Shown: positions 50,434 through 60,794, counted from the first letter of the stretch. The stretch: 64,000 nucleotides of DNA from CAIKBL01 sp964555355 (GCA_964555355.1 CAZKRY010000010.1:201099-265098), one strand, 5' to 3'. Notes: generated by a model from the letters alone, not told the origin. Translations and numbers: made by a program.

Positions 50434-51216
50434 TTATTGATTGGTTGTTCGCTGCCCGAAATCTCGAATATCCAGCAACGTGGCACTGATATGCCCCGCC
50501 TTTAAGGTGGCATCGTCGGTATCAGGGGTCGCGTCGATGTCGGCCGTTTTCAGGCCGAAGAAATACTGATCGCCGCGCTTTAAAAAGCAATCGCGGTAAA
50601 CGGAATACCCTAAGCGAGTACGCTTGATCTCGAGATCGAGAGAATCCGAAATTGGAAAATTCACGTTCCAAGTTGTGCGCGCATCGAAATGATTATGGAT
50701 GAGCGCATGCCACACCTGCGGCACCAATACACTCACACTCCGCTGCAAACGCGCGGCGACCGCCGGCTCGAAGCCCCGATTTTGATCCCAGTAGATAAAC
50801 TCATCGCGCGTGAGCTCTTGCGATAACGCAAGCGCCGGCAGCCCCGCGATGTTACCTTCCAAACACGCACCAACCGTGCCCGACGCATAGACAAAACCTA
50901 GGCCCACGTTTTTTCCGATGTTAATTCCAGACACAACGATATCGGGTAACTCATCGAGTAAATGGTACAGCGCGAGATTGACGCAATCCGCCGGCGTACC
51001 GGTGACCGACCACGCGGGATAGCCGTGAATCAAAATCTTATCGGCATAGAGCGCACCATGCCGCGTCATCGATTTACCTTTCCAGCTCTGCTCGGTGGCA
51101 GGAACGGCAATTGATACCTCGCCCAACTCTCGCAAGGCATCGATTGCGAAATGAAACAGCGGCGAATCGTGGCTATCGTCGTTGGTCAACAGAATTCGCG
51201 GCTTACGGTTCAACAT
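50434..51216 (-). CDS. surE: 5'/3'-nucleotidase SurE
   Basis: 260 residues. ILLTNDDSHDSPLFHFA holds the metal-binding Asp pair, VTGTPADCVNLAL and VSGINIGKNVG...SGTVGACLEGNIAGLPALALS are the family signatures. SurE dephosphorylates nucleoside 3'- and 5'-monophosphates and polyphosphate. It is not next to pcm or nlpD, its usual partners, so it may be a secondary copy. Confidence 0.88.
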   Translation of the reverse strand: MLNRKPRILLTNDDSHDSPLFHFAIDALRELGEVSIAVPATEQSWKGKSMTRHGALYADKILIHGYPAWSVTGTPADCVNLALYHLLDELPDIVVSGINIGKNVGLGFVYASGTVGACLEGNIAGLPALALSQELTRDEFIYWDQNRGFEPAVAARLQRSVSVLVPQVWHALIHNHFDARTTWNVNFPISDSLDLEIKRTRLGYSVYRDCFLKRGDQYFFGLKTADIDATPDTDDATLKAGHISATLLDIRDFGQRTTNQ

Positions 51217-51335
51217 GGCTGGCTTTCATGAAATCGGAAGGCCAAGTCTGGCGGTGCGTCTAGCACATCGCAAGCCCATCACGTTAGGCTGCGCGCGCGG
51301 GCGCAATCACGTTGTCATGTGAGGTGTTGGACGGG

Positions 51336-52982
51336 ATGCATAAGTTTGCCGATTTGATCGTCGAAGGCGCTCTATACACCGTGAACCCACCTCAGCCGTG
51401 GGCGCAGGCACTTGCGGTACGCGCGGGCCGGATTGTCGCGATGGGCACGCGATCTGAAGTACATTCGTGGGCCGGTCCCTTGACCCGGCGTTTGAGCTTC
51501 GACCGCGGTATGGTAATGCCCGGCCTCATCGATGCGCATTGCCATCCCACCAAGGGCGCGATCGCGAATTTGTTCAGCTGCAAATTCGCGTTCGACGCAA
51601 CACCCGATGCCATTGCGAATTCCATTCGAGCCAGTCTCGCGCGCGCACCGACGGCCTGTTTGATCGGCGGTCGTTGGGCCAGTGATTTCTTTTCGCAGTA
51701 CCAAATTCCGTCGCCGCGTGCATGGTTGGATGCGATCGGTGGCGAGGTGGCGATCTATTTACGCGATGACTCCGGACATAATGGCTGGGCGAGTTCGCGG
51801 GCACTGGCCTTGGCCGGTGTCACACGCAACACCCCCGATCCCGCGAGCGGCCGCATTCAACGTGATGCAAGCGGCGAGCCGAATGGTTTGCTGTTTGAAG
51901 CGGCCGATAGTTTGGTTCGTAATCGCCTGCCGGACTGGAGTGCCGCGCAATACCGCGAGGGAGTTCGCGAGATGTTGCGCATCGCGCATGGGTTCGGCAT
52001 CACCGGCATTAACGATGCGGATGCCAACGAGCCTCTGCTGCGCGCTTATCACGAAGCTGATCTGGCCGATGAACTGACGATGCACGTGGCGGCATCGTTA
52101 TCGACCCCCTACGGTCACCGTCGTGCGCCGCTCGACTATGCGCATTTTGATGCCTTGCGTGCGCTTTATGCGTCTAAACATGTCGACACCAATTTCATCA
52201 AAATCTATCAAGACGGCGTGCCGACCTCCGCGCGAACCGCGGCGATGCTTGCGCCCTATGCGCCGCACCCGGATTTCCCGGCTGATTTTCGCGGCGAGCT
52301 GCATGTGGACGAGGCGACCCTCGCCACCGACGTCGCGGCGCTGGAAGCGCGCGGGTTTACGGTTAAGTTGCATACGGCGGGCGACCGTTCGCTGCGCGTG
52401 TCGTTAGACGCCATCGAATACGCGCACCGTCAATCCGGCCGTTGCGATTTGCGCCATGAGCTTGCGCACGCCGGCTTTGTGGACCATACCGATTTTCCGC
52501 GGTTGAAAGCGTTGAATGCAGTCGCTGACTTGTCCCCTTATCTTTGGTACCCCTCGCCGATCATCAATTCCGTTATCAACGCGGTGGGCGAGCGTGGTCG
52601 GTTTTATTGGCCGATTCGTACACTGATCGATGCCGGGATTAATCTTTTGGCAGGTTCCGACTGGCCGGCTGCGGTGGCGTCGATGGATCCCTGGATCGGT
52701 ATTCAAACACTGGTCACGCGACGAGACCCACAGGCGCGCACGCCTGGCGCGTTATGGGAAGAACAAGCGATCACCCTTGCCGAAGCACTTAAAATTTTTA
52801 CGCTCGATGGCGCGCGGGCGCTACGGCGTGAGGCACTCACCGGAACGCTCGAAGTCGGAAAGTCCGCCGACTTTATTGTGCTAAATCAGAATTTGTTTTC
52901 GGTGCCGGCAAGCGAGATCGTGACCACACAGGTCGAGCGCACATTCTTTGAAGGCCAAGAGGTTTATCGGCGCGCTACTTAG
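51336..52982 (+). CDS. Amidohydrolase family protein (YtcJ/Amidohydro_3 type)
   Basis: About 548 residues. PGLIDAHCHPTKG is the first metal-binding motif; VKLHTAGDRSLRVSLDAIE and HELAHAGFVDHTDFPRLK carry later ligands, and LLAGSDWPAA supplies the final Asp. A C-terminal beta domain (LEVGKSADFIVLNQN) completes the urease-like fold. It hydrolyses an unidentified amide or cyclic imide. ATG 51336 is preferred to the in-frame TTG 51312; GAGG lies upstream. Overlaps the converging cupin gene by 8 bases. Confidence 0.86.
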   Translation: MHKFADLIVEGALYTVNPPQPWAQALAVRAGRIVAMGTRSEVHSWAGPLTRRLSFDRGMVMPGLIDAHCHPTKGAIANLFSCKFAFDATPDAIANSIRASLARAPTACLIGGRWASDFFSQYQIPSPRAWLDAIGGEVAIYLRDDSGHNGWASSRALALAGVTRNTPDPASGRIQRDASGEPNGLLFEAADSLVRNRLPDWSAAQYREGVREMLRIAHGFGITGINDADANEPLLRAYHEADLADELTMHVAASLSTPYGHRRAPLDYAHFDALRALYASKHVDTNFIKIYQDGVPTSARTAAMLAPYAPHPDFPADFRGELHVDEATLATDVAALEARGFTVKLHTAGDRSLRVSLDAIEYAHRQSGRCDLRHELAHAGFVDHTDFPRLKALNAVADLSPYLWYPSPIINSVINAVGERGRFYWPIRTLIDAGINLLAGSDWPAAVASMDPWIGIQTLVTRRDPQARTPGALWEEQAITLAEALKIFTLDGARALRREALTGTLEVGKSADFIVLNQNLFSVPASEIVTTQVERTFFEGQEVYRRAT

Positions 52983-53382
52983 CCGCGTTCGCATCCAGAT
53001 ATTCTTCGCGCGTGATAAAGCTCGTGTTCGCGCGGCCGCGAAAGTTGAGAAACCTAGCGCCGTCTGGTCCGGTGCGAAAACCATACAGCGTGTTGCCGGC
53101 CACAAATACCGAAGCACCAGGCCCCAGTCGTTTGCGCCCGATCAGCAGTTCACTTTCTAGGATGTAGATGATTTCGTCCTCGGCGTGCGCGTGCAGCGAG
53201 ATCTCTTCGTTGGACGCGATCTTCGCTTCAAACATCTGCAGGCCGTTCGGTTGCGTGTGAATGATCCGAACATCCGACTCGCGCTCGGCACGCGACATGC
53301 GTGAAGCGACCTCCGGCGCGACTGCATCCGCCACGAGTTGCCAGGGAATCGCATCGGCTTCGACAATCCGGACGGTTCCCAT
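52975..53382 (-). CDS. Cupin-domain protein
   Basis: 135 residues, one cupin barrel. EISLHAHAEDEIIYILESELLIG is motif 1 (His-x-His and Glu), followed by LGPGASVFVAGNTLYGFRTG for the second part. Likely metal-binding; function unknown. ATG 53382 is supported by GAGGA upstream; the longer ORF to 53619 is a shadow of pgk. It follows pgk by 19 bases. Confidence 0.78.
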   Translation of the reverse strand: MGTVRIVEADAIPWQLVADAVAPEVASRMSRAERESDVRIIHTQPNGLQMFEAKIASNEEISLHAHAEDEIIYILESELLIGRKRLGPGASVFVAGNTLYGFRTGPDGARFLNFRGRANTSFITREEYLDANAAK

Positions 53383-53401
53383 CAGTGTCCTCGCTTTGGT
53401 G

Positions 53402-54571
53402 TTAGCTGCCGCGCGTTTCCAAAATGGCGACCGCCGGCAAGGTTTTGCCTTCCAAGTATTCCAAGAACGCGCCACCGGCGGTTGAAATATATGAGACCTG
53501 TTGGGTAATACCGTACTTGGCAATCGCCGCCAACGTGTCCCCACCGCCGGCAATGGAGAATGCGTTTGATTCGGCGATGGCTTTCGCGAGCGACTGGGTG
53601 CCGCCGCCAAACTGATCAAACTCGAATACGCCTAACGGCCCGTTCCAAACAATGGTGCCGGCGGATTTAAGTAATTGCGCGAAGCGCTGGGCCGTGGCGG
53701 GGCCGACATCCATGATGAGATCGTCATCCTGTACCGCGTTCGCCGCTTTGGTGGTGGCGACGGCGGTTTCCTTAAACTCCTTACCGCAAACCACATCCGT
53801 TGGTAGTGGCACTTCGGCGCCGCGCGCTTTCGCGGCGTCCATGATGCGGCGCGCGGTATCCACCATGTCGTCTTCGCATAACGATTTACCAATCGGTAGA
53901 CCGACCGCCTTCATGAAGGTGTTGGCGATACCACCGCCGACAATCAGTTGGTCGACTTTGCCAAGCAATGACTCGAGCACTTCAAGCTTGGTGGAGACTT
54001 TGGATCCGCCAACGACCGCCACCAGCGGTCGTTTAGGGGCATGCAGGGCCGCTTTCAGCGCATCAATCTCGGCCTTCATCAACGGACCGGCGCAGGCCAC
54101 GGGCGCGAACTTGGCGACCCCGTGCGTGGAAGCTTGCGCACGATGCGCGGTGGCGAAAGCATCGTTGACGTAGATATCGCAGAGTGCCGCCATTTTGCGC
54201 GCCAAGCCTTCATCGTCTTTTTCTTCACCGACCAAGAACCGCACGTTCTCGGTCAATACACACTCACCGGGCGCACAGGTCACACCGTCAATCCAATCCG
54301 TGGCGAGGCGCACGGGCTTGCCCAGCATCGTCGATAACGCCGTGGCGACCGGCGCCATGGTGGATGCCTCATCGAATACACCTTCTTTCGGGCGACCCAA
54401 ATGCGACATCACGATAACGCGCGCGTTCGCGGCCAGCGCTTTCTGCAAGGTTGGCAACCCGGCGCGCAGGCGTGTGTCGTCGGTGATCTTGCCGTTCTTC
54501 AGCGGCACGTTGAAATCCTCGCGGATCAGCACGCGCTTACCCGCGAGATCTAGGCTCTCCATGCTTAACAT
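53402..54571 (-). CDS. pgk: Phosphoglycerate kinase
   Basis: 389 residues. VLIREDFNVPLKNGKI, VIVMSHLGRPKEG, the nucleotide loop VGGSKVSTKLEVLESL and the C-terminal SIAGGGDTLAAI are all canonical. It interconverts 1,3-bisphosphoglycerate and 3-phosphoglycerate. The start is ATG 54571 or ATG 54562, three bases after the gap stop. Confidence 0.97.
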   Translation of the reverse strand: MLSMESLDLAGKRVLIREDFNVPLKNGKITDDTRLRAGLPTLQKALAANARVIVMSHLGRPKEGVFDEASTMAPVATALSTMLGKPVRLATDWIDGVTCAPGECVLTENVRFLVGEEKDDEGLARKMAALCDIYVNDAFATAHRAQASTHGVAKFAPVACAGPLMKAEIDALKAALHAPKRPLVAVVGGSKVSTKLEVLESLLGKVDQLIVGGGIANTFMKAVGLPIGKSLCEDDMVDTARRIMDAAKARGAEVPLPTDVVCGKEFKETAVATTKAANAVQDDDLIMDVGPATAQRFAQLLKSAGTIVWNGPLGVFEFDQFGGGTQSLAKAIAESNAFSIAGGGDTLAAIAKYGITQQVSYISTAGGAFLEYLEGKTLPAVAILETRGS

Positions 54572-54574
54572 GCG

Positions 54575-55591
54575 TTAGCCCTTGGCGTTCATCATCGCGA
54601 GCGCGGTATCGAGCATGCGATTCGAGAAGCCCCACTCGTTGTCGTACCACGCCATGACCTTAACGAGCGTGCCGTCGATAACTTTGGTTTCCGAAACCTC
54701 AAAAATCGATGAATGTGGGTTGTGATTAAAGTCGATCGACACCAGCGGCTCTTCGCTTATCATCAGAATCCCCTTCAACGGGCCGGCCGCGGCTTCTTTC
54801 ATAATAGCGGTGATTTCCTTCTTGTCCGTCGCGCGTTTGGCGCGGAAGGTGAGATCGACCAGCGATACATTGATCGTCGGCACGCGCACCGCGAGCCCAT
54901 CGAGCTTGCCGTTTAGATCCGGAAGCACCAATCCCACCGCAGCGGCGGCGCCGGTTTTGGTCGGGATCATCGACTGCGTGGCTGATCGCGCGCGGCGCAG
55001 GTCTTTGTGGAATACGTCGGTCAACACTTGGTCGTTGGTATACGCGTGAATGGTGGTCATCAACCCGGATTCAATCCCGATTCTCTCATGCAGCGGTTTG
55101 ACCAGCGGCGCCAAACAATTCGTCGTGCACGACGCATTCGAAATGACGGTGTGGCTCGCTTTCAACGTGTGATGGTTGACCCCGTACACGATGGTGGCAT
55201 CCACCTCGTCGCTGGCCGGTGCCGAGATGATGACTTTTTTGGCGCCGCCTTTGAGGTGCAGACCGGCTTTTTCCTTGGTGGTGAATAACCCCGTGCATTC
55301 CATGACGACATCAACTTTAAGGTCACCCCACGGGAGTTTGGCCGGATCGCGTTCGGCCAAGACTTTGATGCGGTTGCCGTTGACCACCATGGCATCGCCA
55401 TCGACCGCCACGGTGCCGGGGAAACGCCCATGCGCGGAATCGTATCGCGTCAAATGCGCATTGGTCGCGGCATCGCCTAAGTCATTGACGGCGACGATTT
55501 CGAGTTCCTTCGTGCGGCCGGATTCATATAACGCGCGCAGGACATTGCGACCGATACGACCGTAACCGTTGATGCCAACTCGGATAGCCAT
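54575..55591 (-). CDS. gap: Glyceraldehyde-3-phosphate dehydrogenase, type I
   Basis: 338 residues. The NAD-binding start is IRVGINGYGRIGRNVLRALY, the catalytic cysteine is in SNASCTTNCLAPL, and WYDNEWGFSNRMLD ends the protein. Order tkt-gap-pgk is the common cbb/glycolytic arrangement of proteobacteria. Confidence 0.97.
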   Translation of the reverse strand: MAIRVGINGYGRIGRNVLRALYESGRTKELEIVAVNDLGDAATNAHLTRYDSAHGRFPGTVAVDGDAMVVNGNRIKVLAERDPAKLPWGDLKVDVVMECTGLFTTKEKAGLHLKGGAKKVIISAPASDEVDATIVYGVNHHTLKASHTVISNASCTTNCLAPLVKPLHERIGIESGLMTTIHAYTNDQVLTDVFHKDLRRARSATQSMIPTKTGAAAAVGLVLPDLNGKLDGLAVRVPTINVSLVDLTFRAKRATDKKEITAIMKEAAAGPLKGILMISEEPLVSIDFNHNPHSSIFEVSETKVIDGTLVKVMAWYDNEWGFSNRMLDTALAMMNAKG

Positions 55592-55627
55592 GGAAACTTT
55601 CTCCTGAATTTAAAGCTGACTGTAAGT

Positions 55628-55771
55628 AGAAGCGGTCTCAAAATTCATTTAGAGACGTTTATACGGCGTTGCGCGGCTACTGCGGTGCTCATTTATTTGC
55701 ATATAAACTGCGCTCCTCGCACGGCGCGCGCCTTGTCTAAACGCCTCGAAACGAATTCTGAAACCACTTCT
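55628..55771. repeat. 144-bp inverted-repeat element with ~47-bp arms
   Basis: The left arm (55628-55675) and the reverse complement of the right arm (55725-55771) share AGAAG.GGT.TCA.AATTC.TTT.GAG.CGTTTA in register, roughly 80 per cent identical over the first 40 bases. The centre contains a short TA-rich stretch. It fills most of the 198-base gap between tkt and gap, is non-coding, and would fold into a long hairpin in mRNA. Likely a MITE or REP-type element. Confidence 0.65.
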
Positions 55772-55789
55772 AGCGAATTTAATGTGTAT

Positions 55790-57811
55790 CTAGGACGCGA
55801 GATATGATGCAAGTCGCGTCTTTAGAGTGTCGACCGTCAAGCCAAAGTGCCGGAAGAGATCACCGGCCGGCGCGGAAGCGCCGAATTGATCGAGCCCGCA
55901 GACCAGTCCATCGAGGCCGACGAAGCGATACCAATAGTCGGTATTTCCTGCCTCAATCGCCACGCGTTTGCGGCAGGCAGTGGGGAGCACTTGTTCGCGA
56001 TAGGTCGCGTCTTGGGCGAGAAAGCGCGACGCACACGGCATGGAGACCACCCGTAGACCCGCGCCATCCTCGTTGAGCGCAGCCGCCACGGCCGTCGCGA
56101 GACTGAGTTCGGAACCGGTTGCGATCACGATCCCTTTGATAGGATCTTTGGGTTCAACCAGGACATAACCGCCGCGCGCGATCTGCGCGACTTGTGCCGC
56201 CGTGCGTGGTTGCGGCGGCAGGCCCTGACGCGTTAACAGCAAGCAGGTCGGTCCGCGTTGATGTTCGACAGCGGCGATCCACGCGGCGGCGGTTTCCGCT
56301 GCGTCGCCCGGTCGCCACACGGTGCAGTTTGGGATCGCGCGCAGACTGTTGGCGTGTTCTACCGGTTGATGCGTCGGTCCGTCTTCGCCGAGGCCGATGG
56401 AGTCGTGCGTGAGCACAAAAATCGCGCGCTGTTCCATCAACGCCGCCATGCGGATGGCGTTCCGCGCGTAATCCGAAAACACCAAAAACGTGCCGCCGTA
56501 CGGAATGAAGCCGCCGTACAAACCAAGACCATTCATGACGGCGCCCATCGCGAATTCACGCACGCCGTAATTGATGTAGTTGCCGTGCGGAGCCTTGGCG
56601 GTTTGCGTCACGCAACCTTTCCAATGCGTTAGGTTGGATTCGGACAAATCAGCCGAGCCACCAACAAACTCCGGCAGGAGGGGGCCCAGCTTTTCAAGCG
56701 CGAGCTGCGAGGATTTGCGGGTGGCGTTGGCGGCGGCGGTCGCTTGCATCTCCGCCAGCAATTCGCCAGCGGTAACTTGCCATTGTGCGGGCAACTCACG
56801 TTGTATCCGACGCGAAAATTCCGCCGCGAGTTCCGGATGCGCGGCGCGATAACGCGTATAGAGCGCCTGCCATTCGGTGGCCGCCGTCGCGCCCTTGGCG
56901 CGCGCGTCCCACGCCGCGTAGATCTCGGCCGGAACCTCGAACGGCGGATGCGGCCAGGCGAGTTGTTCGCGCGCGGCAGTGACTTCACTCGCGCCTAGAG
57001 GCGCACCGTGCGCGCTCGATTTGCCCTGTTTGTTGGGTGCGCCAAAGCCGATGATCGTGCGGCAACAGATTAAGCTCGGCTTGGACGACTCGGCCCGCGC
57101 CGCACTCAGTGCCGCACTGACGGCCTCCGCGTCGTGTCCATCGACCCGCTCGATGACCTGCCAACCGTACGCGCGGAAACGCGCGGCGGTGTCGTCGGTG
57201 AACCAACCGGCCACGTCGCCGTCGATCGAAATTTGATTATCGTCGTAAAGCGCGATGAGCTTGCCCAAGCCCAAGGTTCCGGCCAGCGAACAAGCCTCGT
57301 GCGAAATTCCCTCCATCAAGCAACCGTCGCCCACCGCCACATAGGTGTGATGGTCGATGAGCGGAAAACCTTCACGGTTGAATTGCGCGGCGAGTATGCG
57401 TTCTGCGAGCGCCATGCCAACGGCGTTCGCGAGCCCCTGCCCAAGGGGCCCGGTGGTCGTTTCCACGCCGGGTGTATGCCCGTGTTCGGGGTGACCCGCG
57501 GTGCGCGAATGCAATTGACGGAAGCGTTGCAGCTCAGTGATCGGCAGATCGTAACCGGTCAAATGCAACAGGGAATACAGCAACATCGAGCCATGACCAT
57601 TGGAAAGCACAAAACGGTCGCGATTGGGCCAGCTGGGTTCAGCCGGGTTATGCCGCAAGAAATCGCGCCATAACACTTCCATGATGTCCGCCATCCCCAT
57701 CGGCGCACCTGGGTGCCCAGAATTCGCGGCTTGCACGGCGTCCATGCTTAAGGCGCGAACGGCGTTCGCGAGAGTTCGGCGAGAAAGGGTCGGCGCGTTG
57801 GCACGGGTCAT
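55790..57811 (-). CDS. tkt: Transketolase (copy in tkt-gap-pgk cluster)
   Basis: 673 residues, like E. coli TktA in length. ANSGHPGAPMGMADIMEVLW, HTPGVETTTGPLGQGLANAVG, VAVGDGCLMEGISHEACSLAG and GVREFAMGAVMNGL are the thiamine-diphosphate and substrate motifs. With gap and pgk it serves the sugar-phosphate pathway shared by glycolysis and the Calvin cycle; no RuBisCO or phosphoribulokinase gene lies in the window. Divergent in sequence from the copy at 33990-36080. Confidence 0.95.
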   Translation of the reverse strand: MTRANAPTLSRRTLANAVRALSMDAVQAANSGHPGAPMGMADIMEVLWRDFLRHNPAEPSWPNRDRFVLSNGHGSMLLYSLLHLTGYDLPITELQRFRQLHSRTAGHPEHGHTPGVETTTGPLGQGLANAVGMALAERILAAQFNREGFPLIDHHTYVAVGDGCLMEGISHEACSLAGTLGLGKLIALYDDNQISIDGDVAGWFTDDTAARFRAYGWQVIERVDGHDAEAVSAALSAARAESSKPSLICCRTIIGFGAPNKQGKSSAHGAPLGASEVTAAREQLAWPHPPFEVPAEIYAAWDARAKGATAATEWQALYTRYRAAHPELAAEFSRRIQRELPAQWQVTAGELLAEMQATAAANATRKSSQLALEKLGPLLPEFVGGSADLSESNLTHWKGCVTQTAKAPHGNYINYGVREFAMGAVMNGLGLYGGFIPYGGTFLVFSDYARNAIRMAALMEQRAIFVLTHDSIGLGEDGPTHQPVEHANSLRAIPNCTVWRPGDAAETAAAWIAAVEHQRGPTCLLLTRQGLPPQPRTAAQVAQIARGGYVLVEPKDPIKGIVIATGSELSLATAVAAALNEDGAGLRVVSMPCASRFLAQDATYREQVLPTACRKRVAIEAGNTDYWYRFVGLDGLVCGLDQFGASAPAGDLFRHFGLTVDTLKTRLASYLAS

Positions 57812-57958
57812 AGTGGATTCGCTTTAGTTTGTACGAAAAAGGCAGGAACGGCACCCTTTGAGGCGCCCTTGAAGCGGGGCATTTTAGCGGCTTGTGCCTA
57901 ATGGAAAAAGGCCGCAAGAGGCTGGATGCGCGCCTTCAAACGGAAATGGAAACTAACG

Positions 57959-60613
57959 TTACGCGCGTTTGCGCCGCATGGTCTGCACGAGATCCTCGCC
58001 GCGCTCGGATGCCTTGCAAAAACCGACGAAATCCACTTCCGCCAGTGCGCGGCTGAACAGAAAACCTTGGAATGCGCGACAGCCGCGGACAATCAGCATC
58101 TCCCACTGCGCGACGGTTTCGACGCCTTCCGCAACCACATCGATGCCAAGGTTCTCACCCAGCGCCATTAACGTCGCGATGATAGCGGTGCGCGTGCGAT
58201 CGTCCTCGGTGGTGGGAATAAATGAGCGATCGATTTTCAATTGCTGCAGCGGTAGTCGCGCGAGGTAGGACAGGCTCGAGTACCCAACGCCAAAATCATC
58301 GATGGAGAAAGACAAGCCAGCCGCACGCAACTGTTCCATTTTCATGATGGTGTCTTCGACCCGTTCGGCGGCGGCGCTCTCCGTCAGCTCGAGCACCAGC
58401 GCGCCGCGCGGTACCGCATGTTTGCGTAATTCCGCGGTGACATCGGCCACAAAGCGGGGAGAAGCAAATTGCCGTTGGCTGACATTCACCGAAAGATGGC
58501 TGCCACAGGGGACTCCTTCGGCATACCAGCGGGCCAATGCGGTCAGCGCTTCTTTAATCGCCCACAAGCCAAGTTCATCGATCAATCCGGTTTCTTCGGC
58601 AACTGAGATAAAGACTGCCGGCGAAACCTGTCCAAGCGTTGGATTGCGCCAGCGCATTAACGCTTCCGCCCCTAGTAGTCGGCCTTCGCTATCGACTTGC
58701 GGTTGGTAGTGGAGCGCCAATTCGCCGCGTTCGATCGCGCCGCGCAGCAGCGTTTCGATCCGCAACCGTGCTTCGGCCTCTGCCAGTAATTCAGGATCGA
58801 AGAAGAAAGCCGTATTGCGGCCGGCGAGTTTGCCGCGGTACATCGCGGCATCTGCCATTTTCATTAATTCGTCCGCATCTTGATGGTGTTCCGGAAAAAC
58901 CGCGATACCGATCGTGGACGTTAGGTACAGGTCGTCGCTCTCGAAGGCAAAGGGTTGCGCCAGTGTATCGAGCAACTTGTGCGCGACGATTTTCGCCTGC
59001 TGCGCGCAGTATTTCGTGTCCATCGATAGATCGCCCAGCAAGATCGCGAACTCATCGCCGCCGATCCGCGCGACCACGTCTTCCGTACGCAATACGCGCT
59101 TGATGCGTGCGCTCGCTTCGAGGAGCAGGCGATCGCCACTGGCGTGACCCAGCGAATCGTTGACACGTTTGAAATGATCGAGATCCAAATACAGCAGCGC
59201 CCCGGCGGAGGCATGACGTTTCGCCGACGCCAACGCGGCCGTCAAGCGGTCCTTGAAGTAGCGACGATTGGGCAGTTGCGTTAGCCCATCGTAGAACGCC
59301 AGCCGCTCGATTTCTTGCGCCGCGCGCTTGCGCTCGGTCACATCGTGAGTCGTGCCGAGCACGCCTTTAATTGACCCGTCATGCGCGCACAACGGCACCT
59401 TGTGTTTCTCCACCCAAATTTCCGTGCCGCGACTATTCGTGACACAGTCTTCGGTCACGATATGTCGCTGCTCGCCATCGAGGATCGCGAGGTCCTCGAT
59501 GCGCAGGCGCCCCGCCAACGCGCGCCACGGTAAGTCATCGTCAGTAAGCCCCACAATCGCGCGCGGATGCTCAACACCGGCGAGTTTGGCAAAGGTCTGA
59601 TTGCAACCCAAATAGTGTGAGTCGCGGTCCTTCCAGTACACGGCCTGCGGGATGTTGTCGAGCACGGTGCTTAGCAAGAGGCGCGCCTGTTCCAACGCGA
59701 GTTCGGCCGATTTCATCGACGTAACGTCAATGTGCGTCCCCATCAATCGGCGCGGTTTGCCGTCCACCGCGCGCTCCGCGAGTTTGCCGCGAATAAGGAT
59801 CCAGCGAATACCACCGGTCGCGTCACGCACACGCACTTCTTCTTCGAAGTTAGGCGCCAAACCGCGTAGGTAGGCAATCAACGCGCGGCGCAGCAAGCGA
59901 CGATCGTCAGGTTCAAACATCGGCCAGGGATTTTTCTGCGGCGCGTTGTTGGCGGGTCGCTCGCTATCGAGGCTAAGACTGGTTAGGCGATTGGTCGCGA
60001 GATCCCAGTCCCAAAATCCTTGCTGGCTATTGGAAATGATGAGATCCAGCCGCGCGCGATTTTCGCGAAGCTCACGCTCGCGCCGCTCCCTGACTAATTC
60101 GTAACTGATACTGCTGCCGATAATGTCGAGAATCCAACCGAGGCTTGCCACATCGTTGAATTCGACATGATTGATCAACGTCAGCAGACCGATTTTGCCG
60201 CCGCTCGAATCGAGCAGACAGCGCCCGGCGTAGGCATGGGCACCGTATTCGGCGAGGAATGAATCCCGTGGATACGCGGCCTGCACGTTGCGTGGCACGA
60301 TGCAGATACCATCCCGCGCGACATCCCGGCACGGCGTATCGCGCAGCGCATACGTCCAAGCGGATTCACCCAGTTCCGGTGGATAACTGACCGCCACCGT
60401 CGCCTCTGTGGCGCCCTCATCGAGACGTCCGACAAACCCGTATTGCGCACCACTCAATTGCACCGCGACTCGCAGCAACGAATCCAATAACGGCTGACCG
60501 GAACCCGCCGCGAGCGCACCGGCCAGCATTTCCAGCGATCCCCGCAGCGGAGTTAGCACATTCGGCGGCGAGTGGCTTGGGTCTGTTACATCCATGTTTT
60601 TGAGCAACGCCAC
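57959..60613 (-). CDS. GAF-PAS-PAS-GGDEF-EAL cyclic-di-GMP signalling protein
   Basis: 884 residues. An N-terminal GAF domain (~20-185), two PAS-type sensor regions (~190-310 and ~320-435, each with a PAC motif such as VLGTTHDVTERKRA), GGDEF (~440-600) and EAL (~615-875). The cyclase motif ARIGGDEFAILL is intact and RTED five residues before it fits the inhibitory I-site. The EAL domain has GAEALMRW, ELTES, SIDDFGVGYSSLSYL and VAEGVET, so hydrolysis looks possible too. GTG 60613 has AGGAGA five bases upstream. Cytoplasmic; sensed signal unknown. Confidence 0.93.
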   Translation of the reverse strand: MALLKNMDVTDPSHSPPNVLTPLRGSLEMLAGALAAGSGQPLLDSLLRVAVQLSGAQYGFVGRLDEGATEATVAVSYPPELGESAWTYALRDTPCRDVARDGICIVPRNVQAAYPRDSFLAEYGAHAYAGRCLLDSSGGKIGLLTLINHVEFNDVASLGWILDIIGSSISYELVRERRERELRENRARLDLIISNSQQGFWDWDLATNRLTSLSLDSERPANNAPQKNPWPMFEPDDRRLLRRALIAYLRGLAPNFEEEVRVRDATGGIRWILIRGKLAERAVDGKPRRLMGTHIDVTSMKSAELALEQARLLLSTVLDNIPQAVYWKDRDSHYLGCNQTFAKLAGVEHPRAIVGLTDDDLPWRALAGRLRIEDLAILDGEQRHIVTEDCVTNSRGTEIWVEKHKVPLCAHDGSIKGVLGTTHDVTERKRAAQEIERLAFYDGLTQLPNRRYFKDRLTAALASAKRHASAGALLYLDLDHFKRVNDSLGHASGDRLLLEASARIKRVLRTEDVVARIGGDEFAILLGDLSMDTKYCAQQAKIVAHKLLDTLAQPFAFESDDLYLTSTIGIAVFPEHHQDADELMKMADAAMYRGKLAGRNTAFFFDPELLAEAEARLRIETLLRGAIERGELALHYQPQVDSEGRLLGAEALMRWRNPTLGQVSPAVFISVAEETGLIDELGLWAIKEALTALARWYAEGVPCGSHLSVNVSQRQFASPRFVADVTAELRKHAVPRGALVLELTESAAAERVEDTIMKMEQLRAAGLSFSIDDFGVGYSSLSYLARLPLQQLKIDRSFIPTTEDDRTRTAIIATLMALGENLGIDVVAEGVETVAQWEMLIVRGCRAFQGFLFSRALAEVDFVGFCKASERGEDLVQTMRRKRA

Positions 60614-60794
60614 GCAGTTCTCCTATGGTTGGTCGCTGGCTTGGCCGGGATTGCCAAGGCAGTGAGATACGCGAAGTAACCGTTCGAAGTCAGCGCCATG
60701 GCGGAAATTGAGATCAGAAATTTATAGGGCGTCCCGCTTGTTATCGGTTGCACTCGAACTTTTCTTGAAGTTCCTACGTCGGAACGGAAAGGGG

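Noticed and set aside
53383..53619. 79-residue extension of the cupin protein
   Set aside because: It overlaps pgk in another frame; ATG 53382 has a strong ribosome site.
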